Source: Clostridiales bacterium
GTDB taxonomy: Bacteria > Bacillota > Clostridia > Lachnospirales > Lachnospiraceae
Direction: 5' to 3'
Assembly: GCA_019420425.1 (NCBI GenBank)
Contig: JAHZHG010000084.1
Location: forward strand, 2,089 to 9,443
Length of the DNA stretch: 7,355 nt
The notes below the pieces were generated by a model that did no database searches, had not been told where the DNA came from, and saw only the letters and a list, made by a program, of their open reading frames with translations. Of the stretch, positions 1 through 5,120 are shown one piece after another (the stretch's first letter is position 1; the number at the start of each line of letters is the position of its first letter). A program made the position numbers and the translations under genes.

Positions 1-797
1 TGTACTACAACTCCTCCTCCAACGAGTCAATGGGCCTGGAGCGCCAGCTGGAGGAGATTTTAGACCAGTATGAGTCGGCGCTGACCAATTTGTTTGACGT
101 AAACAGCGGAGAAACGGTATACGATCTGGCCAGCACAGAGGATACCACGGCCCAGATATTCTCCATGATGGTGCCCATGCTGATGATGATCTTTATTTTC
201 AGCGGCTGTATGTCCATCGCCCCGGAATCCATTGCAGGCGAAAAGGAGAGGGGAACCATCGCCACGCTGCTGGTTACGCCCATGAAGCGCAGTGAGCTGG
301 CGCTGGGAAAGATCATCAGCCTGAGCGCACTGGCCCTGCTCTGCGGTCTTTCCACCTTTATCGGAACCATGCTTTCCCTGCCCAAGCTGATGGGTGCGGC
401 TGAGGAGCAGATTAGTACGTCGGTATACGGCGCGGCAGATTATGCGCTGCTGCTGGTGGTTATCCTGTCCACCGTGCTGCTGATTATTGCCCTGATCTCC
501 ATCATTTCTGCCTTTGCCAAGAGCGTAAAGGAGGCGTCCACCTACGTGCTGCCGCTGATGCTGGTCGTGATGTTTATTGCCATTTCTTCCATGATGGGCA
601 GCGGCTCCAAGGAGGCGCTGAGCTGGTACGCCATTCCGCTTTACAACAGCGTACAGTGTATGACGGGAATCATGGCGTTCACCTATGAGCCGATGCAGAT
701 TGTGCTCACCGCCGCGGCAAATCTGATATGCACCGGAATAGCCGTTGTGGTGCTGACCCGGATGTTTAACAGCGAGAAGATCATGTTTTCCCGGTAA
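1..797 (+). CDS. ABC-2 type transporter permease, NatB-like (5' end missing)
   Basis: Membrane subunit of an ABC exporter, cut by the window start; the frame is open from base 3 (Tyr-Tyr-Asn-Ser...), so 264 C-terminal residues are visible and the true start lies upstream. A polar extracytoplasmic stretch (about residues 1-48) leads into five or six hydrophobic segments (roughly 52-70, 104-128, 140-170, 180-197, 232-256). After the first comes the diagnostic cytoplasmic loop GEKERGTIATLLVTPMKRSE, typical of ABC-2/NatB-type permeases, which work with a separate ATPase and export Na+, drugs or peptides; the cargo cannot be told here. It ends in a short basic tail (FSR). The next gene starts 25 bp after its stop with no terminator between, so read-through into the regulator is possible. 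Its role seems unrelated to the downstream catabolic operon. The family call is firm; the NatB label is only by resemblance. Confidence 0.88.
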   Translation, partial: YYNSSSNESMGLERQLEEILDQYESALTNLFDVNSGETVYDLASTEDTTAQIFSMMVPMLMMIFIFSGCMSIAPESIAGEKERGTIATLLVTPMKRSELALGKIISLSALALLCGLSTFIGTMLSLPKLMGAAEEQISTSVYGAADYALLLVVILSTVLLIIALISIISAFAKSVKEASTYVLPLMLVVMFIAISSMMGSGSKEALSWYAIPLYNSVQCMTGIMAFTYEPMQIVLTAAANLICTGIAVVVLTRMFNSEKIMFSR

Positions 798-822
798 CGG
801 ATAAACACAGGGAGGGAGAGCT

Positions 823-1692
823 ATGCAGGAGGGAATGGTCGGCCGGATCAAAAAGGAGAAGCTTACCAGAGGACAGCGGATTATTGCTGACTATTTTATC
901 AAGAACCAGAACCGGATATGCAATATGACCTCCCTGGAGATTGCCCGGGCAATCGGGGTCAGCGACGCGTCAGTGATCCGGTTTGCCCGGGCAATCGGCT
1001 ATGAAGGGTTTGCAGATCTGAAATACAATCTCTACGAGGAGCTGGCCGCCCGGAAAGCCAACGCCAAGCTGGGAGACCATTCGGTGAGCGAGCGGTTCAA
1101 CATCCAGTCGGAGCGGTACAGGGCCGCGGATACGGCAGAGGAAATGCTGCGCATCCTGCTGAAGAATGTGGAGCACTCGCTGAAGCAGAACAGTGCAGAG
1201 GAGTACGAGCGGGTGGTCGAGGCGATCCGGGCGGCTGACCATAAATACGTAATCGGCCTTCGGGGAGCCAGAGGCTGCGCCGTGCATTTTGGCCGCCTGC
1301 TCAGCTATCTGACGGAAAACGTGGTGGTCATCAGCGACAGCGACAATGATTCCATCATCACCCTACAGGGAATTACCGACCGGGATGCGGTGATTATGAT
1401 CAATTTTGCCCGCTATTATAAGATCGATATGGTAATGGCGGAGATGATCAAAAAGAAGGGAGCGGCCCTCTGCGTACTCTCCGACAGCATGACCTCTCCG
1501 ATAGCCAGGGATGCGGAGGTCATCCTGCTGGTGGACACGGAGCATATGAGCTTTTTCAATTCTGCGCTGGGGGCCATGGGGATTCTGGAATACCTGCTGA
1601 CGCTGCTGGGCTTTAAGGAGCCGGAGCGGCTGGAGGAGAAGCTGAACGACCGGGATGAAATGCTGAAGGACTTCCGCCTGGAAGGCTGCTGA
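823..1692 (+). CDS. RpiR-family transcriptional regulator (HTH plus SIS domain)
   Basis: A 289-residue cytoplasmic DNA-binding protein of normal RpiR length. The N-terminal winged helix-turn-helix covers about residues 1-77, with the family signature around 37-70 (SLEIARAIGVSDASVIRFAR, then GYEGFADLKYNL). The C-terminal SIS domain covers about 135-262, beginning YVIGLRGARG and including INFARYYK and VLSDSMTSPIA; SIS domains bind phosphosugars or related acids, so this is the likely effector site. The start at 823 is chosen because GGAGGGAG (811-818) lies at good distance; the next in-frame ATG (835) has its GGAGG only about 1-2 nt away. It is followed by a strong terminator and then by the promoter of the hydroxyacid/TRAP operon, so it is probably the local regulator of that operon (inference from adjacency). 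Whether it represses or activates is not visible. Its HTH-coding region contains an unusual exact 16-nt repeat, listed separately. Confidence 0.93.
   Translation: MQEGMVGRIKKEKLTRGQRIIADYFIKNQNRICNMTSLEIARAIGVSDASVIRFARAIGYEGFADLKYNLYEELAARKANAKLGDHSVSERFNIQSERYRAADTAEEMLRILLKNVEHSLKQNSAEEYERVVEAIRAADHKYVIGLRGARGCAVHFGRLLSYLTENVVVISDSDNDSIITLQGITDRDAVIMINFARYYKIDMVMAEMIKKKGAALCVLSDSMTSPIARDAEVILLVDTEHMSFFNSALGAMGILEYLLTLLGFKEPERLEEKLNDRDEMLKDFRLEGC
941..998 (+). repeat. Two exact 16-nt repeats, each holding a 12-bp palindrome, inside the RpiR gene
   Basis: TTGCCCGGGCAATCGG occurs at 941-956 and again at 983-998, exactly 42 bp (14 codons) apart and in the same frame. The first 12 bases, TTGCCCGGGCAA, are a perfect palindrome. 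The copies encode the two 'ARAIG' stretches on either side of the recognition helix. Partial protein similarity here is normal for RpiR proteins, but the identical codon choice is notable. It may be chance, a small duplication, or an intragenic operator. Confidence 0.6.
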
Positions 1693-1712
1693 CAAGGAAA
1701 AGAACAGAAAGG

Positions 1713-1751
1713 TCCGTCTGCTACAAAAATGTAGTCAGACGGATTTTTTTT
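1713..1751 (+). terminator. Rho-independent terminator after the RpiR gene
   Basis: The 5' arm at 1713-1725 (TCCGTCTGCTACA) pairs with 1730-1743 (TGTAG, one bulged T at 1735, then CAGACGGA) around an AAAA loop, giving a 13-bp stem followed at once by eight T (1744-1751). It lies 21 bp past the regulator's stop codon. It ends the upstream transcript and insulates the next operon, which has its own promoter. Confidence 0.93.
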
Positions 1752-1830
1752 GACGATTTTTTGCAAAAGAAGCCGAAATATTAGGAAAAATCTACAAAAA
1801 TGCACAAATAAATCTGTGAAGCTTTGTGAC

Positions 1831-1859
1831 TTGAATGTAGCGAATGTCGCAAATATAAT
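1831..1859 (+). promoter_or_regulatory. Sigma-70/SigA-type promoter of the hydroxyacid/TRAP operon
   Basis: The -35 box TTGAAT (1831-1836) and a perfect -10 box TATAAT (1854-1859) are separated by exactly 17 bp. Transcription would start near 1866, about 75 nt before the dehydrogenase ATG at 1942. No equally good promoter is seen within the operon, so this one probably drives all six genes. Confidence 0.8.
1833..1850 (+). repeat. Tandem 9-nt repeat in the promoter spacer (candidate operator)
   Basis: GAATGTAGC (1833-1841) is followed directly by GAATGTCGC (1842-1850), 8 of 9 bases identical. The pair overlaps the end of the -35 box and fills most of the spacer before the -10 box, so a protein bound here would block RNA polymerase. 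The RpiR regulator next door is the natural candidate (inference). Confidence 0.4.
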
Positions 1860-1868
1860 GCTTAATAT

Positions 1869-1898
1869 AGTTACTGCTACAATTTTCTGAAAGTAACT
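1869..1898 (+). promoter_or_regulatory. Inverted repeat just after the predicted transcription start (candidate operator)
   Basis: AGTTACT (1869-1875) and AGTAACT (1892-1898) form a perfect 7-bp inverted repeat with a 16-nt centre. A second small palindrome, TTTCTGAAA (1884-1892), overlaps its right arm. The site begins a few bases after the expected transcript start, a usual place for a repressor site. It could instead form a weak hairpin at the 5' end of the mRNA. Confidence 0.4.
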
Positions 1899-1941
1899 GA
1901 ACCATGGCCGTGGAAATCGTTGGGAGTGAGGCAGAAAGAGC

Positions 1942-2865
1942 ATGAAGATTTTTTTAGCTGAATATATCCATCCGGAGGCTGTAGCCCGGCTGAAGGAAAA
2001 GGCAGAAATAACGGACAGGCTGGAAGACATCGGCGAGGTGGAGGGAATTATTCTGCGGACTTTTCCTGTGGACCGCGGGCTGATGGAGAAGGCGAAAAAG
2101 CTGAAGGTCGTGGCCAAGCACGGGGTGGGATATAATACCATTGACATTGAGGCGGCGAAGGAGTATGGAATTACCGTAACCTTTACGCCGAGGGCCAACA
2201 CCAATTCCGTAGCGGAGCTGATTGCCGCACTGATTCTGGATGTGGCCAGAAACGTCAGCCTGGCGGACAGGAAGTCCAGGGGCAGCGAATGGACAAGGGT
2301 AGCGCCGGCGGAGCTGTCCGGGACGGAGATCAGTGGAAAGACACTGGGACTGATCGGCATGGGAAACATTGCCCGGCGCGTAGCAGGGATCATGAGAGGC
2401 GGCTTCCAGGCAGACATTGTGGGATATGACCCGTATGTAACCGGCGAAGCGGCGGCAGAGCTTGGCATCCGGAAGCGGGAAACGGTGGAGGAGGTGCTGC
2501 GGGAGGCGGATATCGTGAACATCAGCGTACCGCTGACCGAGGATACACGAAACCTGATTTCTGCCAGAAACATGGACTGCTTTAAACCCGGGGCAATCCT
2601 TATCAACGCCTCCCGGGGAGGAATCGTAAATGAGGCGGATTTGTATGAGGCCCTAAAAAGCGGCAGACTGAGGGGAGCCGCCTGCGATGCCTTTGAATCC
2701 GAGCCGCCCACAGGAGACAATCCGCTGCTGGCGCTGGACAACTTTGTGGCCACTCCTCACATCGGCGCAGACACCGAGGACGCATTGTACCGGATGGGCA
2801 TGGAGGCAGTGGAAGCGGTGCTGGATACCCTGGAGGGCAGAGAGCCGAAATACCGGGTGGTGTAG
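1942..2865 (+). CDS. D-isomer-specific 2-hydroxyacid dehydrogenase (phosphoglycerate dehydrogenase-like)
   Basis: A 307-residue cytosolic NAD-dependent oxidoreductase expected to interconvert a D-2-hydroxy acid and its 2-oxo acid. The split substrate domain (about 1-95 and 285-307) flanks the nucleotide-binding domain. The dinucleotide motif is G139-M-G-N-I-A144, and Asp163 (GYDPY) at the end of the second strand indicates NAD rather than NADP. The catalytic set is complete: Arg225 (NASRGG), Glu254 (ESEPP) and His273 (TPHIGA). The KHGVGYNTID motif (59-68) is typical of the SerA-like branch, but there is no C-terminal ACT domain, so a role in serine synthesis is not implied. The Shine-Dalgarno is weak (GTGAGG, 1926-1931), unlike the AGGAGG sites downstream. 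It is the first gene of the operon, 40 bp before the RraA-like aldolase, suggesting that it makes the 2-oxo acid the aldolase would cleave. The substrate is unknown. Confidence 0.92.
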   Translation: MKIFLAEYIHPEAVARLKEKAEITDRLEDIGEVEGIILRTFPVDRGLMEKAKKLKVVAKHGVGYNTIDIEAAKEYGITVTFTPRANTNSVAELIAALILDVARNVSLADRKSRGSEWTRVAPAELSGTEISGKTLGLIGMGNIARRVAGIMRGGFQADIVGYDPYVTGEAAAELGIRKRETVEEVLREADIVNISVPLTEDTRNLISARNMDCFKPGAILINASRGGIVNEADLYEALKSGRLRGAACDAFESEPPTGDNPLLALDNFVATPHIGADTEDALYRMGMEAVEAVLDTLEGREPKYRVV

Positions 2866-2876
2866 CACAGACTTGA

Positions 2877-2893
2877 GCCGCAGTAAATGCGGC
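2877..2893 (+). promoter_or_regulatory. Small perfect hairpin directly before the RraA-like gene's ribosome-binding site
   Basis: GCCGCA (2877-2882) and TGCGGC (2888-2893) form a 6-bp stem with a GTAAA loop in the 40-nt gap between two operon genes, ending 2 nt before the Shine-Dalgarno GGGAGG (2896-2901). There is no T-run, so it is not a normal terminator. It may affect mRNA processing or translation of the second gene, but could be chance. Confidence 0.45.
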
Positions 2894-2905
2894 ATGGGAG
2901 GAAAA

Positions 2906-3586
2906 ATGAACAGAGGATGCTTGATTAAACGAGATTTTGTACGGCCGGATCAGTCGCTGATTGAGCGATTCCGGGCGTATCCGGTGGCAAATCTGGACGA
3001 CTGCCTGAACCGGCTGCAGGCCATTGATGAACGGATCCGGCCCATGGGCCGTCCGCAGATTCTGGGCCCGGCGTTTACCATCAAGGTGCCGGAGGGGGAC
3101 AATCTGATGTTCCATAAGGCGATGGATATGGCAAAACCGGGAGATGTATTCGTCATTGATGCCGGAGGGACGACAAAGCGGGCGATTTTTGGAGAGCTGA
3201 TGGTGAACTACTGCAGGCTGAGAGGGATTGCGGGAATCGTGGTGGACGGCAGCATCCGGGACTACGATACGATCTCCCAGATGAAGGATTTCCCGGTGTA
3301 TGCCAGGGGAATTTCCCCCAACGGCCCGTACAAAAACGGCCCCGGAGAGATCAATACCACCGTATGCGTGGGCGGCCAGAGTGTTTCCCCGGGAGATATT
3401 GTGATCGGAGATGCGGACGGCGTACTCTTTGTAAAGCCGGAGGAGGCGGAAGCGCTTCTGGAGAAGGTGGAAAAGGTACACCGGATGGAAGAAGGCATTA
3501 TGGAAACGATGCTGCGGGACGGAACATATATCCGTCCGTGGGTGGAGGAGAAGCTGAGCAGCTTAAACTGCACGTATGTAGAGTAA
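2906..3586 (+). CDS. RraA-like class II aldolase / HMG-CHA aldolase family protein
   Basis: A 226-residue cytosolic protein of the RraA-like fold (4-hydroxy-4-methyl-2-oxoglutarate / 4-carboxy-4-hydroxy-2-oxoadipate aldolase family, often mislabelled dimethylmenaquinone methyltransferase or RNase E inhibitor). True aldolases of the family use a divalent metal and split 4-hydroxy-2-oxo acids to pyruvate and a carbonyl product. The active-site pattern is visible: Glu97, twenty residues, then Arg118-Asp119 (DGSIRDYD), where characterised aldolases usually have D-x20-R-D. FVIDAGGTTKRAIFGEL (82-98) and GDIVIGDADGVLFV (163-176) are standard family blocks. Start ATG 2906 is preferred because GGGAGG (2896-2901) precedes it by 4 nt; an in-frame ATG at 2894 lacks such a site. 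The dehydrogenase before it and the transporter after it support a catabolic rather than RNase-inhibitor role. The substrate is not known. Confidence 0.88.
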   Translation: MNRGCLIKRDFVRPDQSLIERFRAYPVANLDDCLNRLQAIDERIRPMGRPQILGPAFTIKVPEGDNLMFHKAMDMAKPGDVFVIDAGGTTKRAIFGELMVNYCRLRGIAGIVVDGSIRDYDTISQMKDFPVYARGISPNGPYKNGPGEINTTVCVGGQSVSPGDIVIGDADGVLFVKPEEAEALLEKVEKVHRMEEGIMETMLRDGTYIRPWVEEKLSSLNCTYVE

Positions 3587-3614
3587 ACACAAAAGAACAC
3601 AGGAGGTTAAGCGG

Positions 3615-4610
3615 ATGAGAAGAAAACTTATGGGAATCGTGGCAATGGGGATGGCGCTGGCAATGGGCATGAGCGCGAGTGCTGCCGAGGCTGAGCTGGT
3701 AATCCAGGCAGGACACGTTGAGGCAGAATCTGAGGAAAGCGTGCATCATGTGATGTGGACAAAGTTTGCCGAGCAGGTGAGCGAGCTGTCCGGCGGAACC
3801 ATGGAAATCCAGATTCTGGGCAGCGGACAGCTGGGCGCGGAGCGGGATACCGTTGAGGGGATGCAGCTGGGCACAGTGGAGATGGCCTCTACGGCAAACA
3901 TGGTTCTGGGCGCATTTATGCCGGAGTTCATGGTGCTGGATCTTCCGTATATGTACGCGGATTATGAGACAGCTTACAAGGTGCTGGATTCTGAGGTTAT
4001 GCAGGAGGTATATGACAAATTTGCAGAAGAGTGCGGCGTGCGTATCCTGGGCGTTGGCCAGGGCGGCTTCCGTCATACGGTGACAAACAAATCCATCACC
4101 ACCCTGGATGATTTCAGCGGCGTAAAGATACGTGTACCGGAAAGCGATATTTATATTGATACCTTTGCTGCCCTGGGCGCTAACCCGACCCCGATGGCAT
4201 TCAGCGAGGTATTTACCGGCATCCAGCAGGGTACGATTGACGGCTTTGAGATCGTGGCTCCCGTAGTTTTGGCCAACAGCTACTATGAGGTATGCTCCAA
4301 TCTCTCTCTGACAAAGCATTTCTTCTCTCCGAACCCGCTGATGATTTCGGAATCCCTGTACAGCTCCCTGACGGAGGAGCAGCAGCAGATCCTGCAGCAG
4401 GCAGCGAAGAATGCCTGTGCGGAAGAGCGCGCATGGGTTGAGGAAAAAGAAACGCAGGTACTGGAAGCGCTGGAAGAAAAAGGCATGACCATTGACCGTG
4501 AGGTAGACCTGGAGGCATTCCAGGACGCAGTGAGCGGTTTATACGACAAGTACAGCGGACAGATCGGCGAAGACCTGGTAAGCGCTGTGCAGGAGCTGTG
4601 TGCCGAGTAA
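3615..4610 (+). CDS. dctP: TRAP transporter solute-binding protein DctP
   Basis: A 331-residue extracytoplasmic receptor that captures an organic acid anion and delivers it to the DctQM membrane unit. Residues 1 to about 24 are a Sec signal peptide: basic MRRK, a hydrophobic Met/Ala core, then small residues with possible AxA cleavage near 23-26. There is no Cys at the cleavage region, so no lipobox. Family marks follow: GGTMEIQILGSGQLG (60-74), GFRHTVTNK (151-159), Arg173 in KIRVPES (the conserved arginine that pairs with the ligand carboxylate in TRAP receptors), and the block NPTPMAFSEVFTGIQQGTID (190-209) ending at DGFE. The start is fixed by AGGAGG at 3601-3606, 8 nt before ATG. It ends in a double stop (TAATGA) 18 nt before dctQ. 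The ligand is probably a carboxylic or hydroxy acid; its identity is not visible. Confidence 0.96.
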   Translation: MRRKLMGIVAMGMALAMGMSASAAEAELVIQAGHVEAESEESVHHVMWTKFAEQVSELSGGTMEIQILGSGQLGAERDTVEGMQLGTVEMASTANMVLGAFMPEFMVLDLPYMYADYETAYKVLDSEVMQEVYDKFAEECGVRILGVGQGGFRHTVTNKSITTLDDFSGVKIRVPESDIYIDTFAALGANPTPMAFSEVFTGIQQGTIDGFEIVAPVVLANSYYEVCSNLSLTKHFFSPNPLMISESLYSSLTEEQQQILQQAAKNACAEERAWVEEKETQVLEALEEKGMTIDREVDLEAFQDAVSGLYDKYSGQIGEDLVSAVQELCAE

Positions 4611-4614
4611 TGAC

Positions 4615-4620
4615 AGGAGG
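4615..4620 (+). promoter_or_regulatory. Ribosome-binding site that fixes the dctQ start
   Basis: A perfect AGGAGG sits 8 nt before ATG 4629. A possible GTG start at 4620 overlaps this site's last base and so is not credible. Confidence 0.85.
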
Positions 4621-4628
4621 TGTGGACG

Positions 4629-5120
4629 ATGAATGTGCTCGATAAAATCAGCACGTGGGTCAACCGGATCGTAATGGGCGCGGCGCTTGCCTTCCTGGCC
4701 GTTATGCTGGCGGCAAGCACCGTGCAGGTGGTCAGCCGGTATGTGTTCAACTCCTCCATCGTCTGGACGGAGGAGCTGGCGCGGTACTGCTTTATCTGGC
4801 TGAACATGCTGGGGGTGTCCGTGCTGGTGAAAAACGGCGGCCATGCGGTAGTTGACCTGTTTTCCAAAAAGCTGAAGGGTTCGGCGAAAAAAGTATATCA
4901 GGCGGTCATTCGGCTGGCCATGCTGTATATCGGCGTGATTTTTGTCCGCTTCGGTTATCAGCTGGTGACGGTAGTAGCTAAGCAGAAAAGCCCGGCCATG
5001 CATATTTCCATGGGCCTGGTGTACAGCTCGGTAATGGTATGCGGCGTGCTGGTCTGCCTGCATATGATCAATGCGCTTGTACAGCTTTTGGCCGGCAAGG
5101 GAGAGGAGGAGAAGAGCTGA
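4629..5120 (+). CDS. dctQ: TRAP transporter small permease DctQ
   Basis: A 163-residue integral membrane protein, the small four-helix subunit that pairs with DctM. Hydrophobic segments lie at about 14-34, 52-68, 92-112 and 130-153. The family signature falls between the first two: SRYVFNSSIVWTEELARYCF (36-55), then GGHAVVDLF (70-78). The C-terminus is short and charged (GKGEEEKS). The start is ATG 4629, not the GTG at 4620. Its stop TGA (5118-5120) shares the A of the next gene's ATG, so dctQ and dctM overlap by one base and are probably translationally coupled, fitting an equal-ratio membrane complex. The length is normal and nothing appears damaged. Confidence 0.95.
   Translation: MNVLDKISTWVNRIVMGAALAFLAVMLAASTVQVVSRYVFNSSIVWTEELARYCFIWLNMLGVSVLVKNGGHAVVDLFSKKLKGSAKKVYQAVIRLAMLYIGVIFVRFGYQLVTVVAKQKSPAMHISMGLVYSSVMVCGVLVCLHMINALVQLLAGKGEEEKS
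5104..5109 (+). promoter_or_regulatory. Ribosome-binding site for dctM, inside the end of dctQ
   Basis: AGGAGG lies within the last codons of dctQ, 10 nt before the dctM ATG at 5120. It supports this start over a longer reading that begins inside dctQ at 5039. Confidence 0.8.

Larger units (their letters stand above)
1693..1941 (+). promoter_or_regulatory. AT-rich regulatory gap between regulator and catabolic operon
   Basis: This 249-bp gap has no gene on either strand that I can support. It contains the regulator's terminator (1713-1751), an A/T-rich stretch (about 1752-1813) that could act as an UP-like element, the promoter (1831-1859), and several short repeats. The five-base pair CTACA/TGTAG recurs at 1721, 1730, 1792, 1836 and 1877, and an 11-nt word CTACAAAAATG is present twice (1721-1731 and 1792-1802). 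The untranslated leader would be about 75 nt, too short for most known riboswitches, and I recognise none. Confidence 0.7.

Noticed and set aside
60..851. - strand frame of 263 codons opposite the ABC permease
   Set aside because: It is rich in His, Gln and Arg, a typical shadow of hydrophobic sense codons, with no matching family or ribosome-binding site.
1750..1783. Second promoter starting with TTGACG just after the terminator
   Set aside because: The only AT-rich -10 candidate (AATATT) is about 22 bp away, too far for a normal spacer, and the better promoter lies downstream.
1815..1829. Repeated TGTGA words (1815-1819 and 1825-1829), suggestive of a CRP-type site
   Set aside because: They are direct, not inverted; a CRP-type site needs TGTGA facing TCACA. 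They are perhaps part of another operator, but too short to call.
1887..1900. Possible catabolite-repression (cre) site around CTGAAAGTAACTGA
   Set aside because: It lacks the central CG and the symmetric half of the cre consensus; the match is no better than chance.
1416..2753. Long - strand open frame (445 codons) across the regulator end, the gap and the dehydrogenase
   Set aside because: It is antisense to two clear enzyme/regulator genes, is rich in Ser/Phe as expected for a shadow frame, passes through a terminator and a promoter, and has no recognisable domain.
1942..2865. Calling the dehydrogenase SerA (serine synthesis)
   Set aside because: It shares the SerA-like core but lacks an ACT domain and sits in a transporter/aldolase operon rather than with serine-pathway genes.
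2687..2905. Longer start for the RraA-like protein, overlapping the dehydrogenase
   Set aside because: The added residues are a shadow of the dehydrogenase's C-terminal codons; family proteins begin near the 2906 start, which has a good Shine-Dalgarno.
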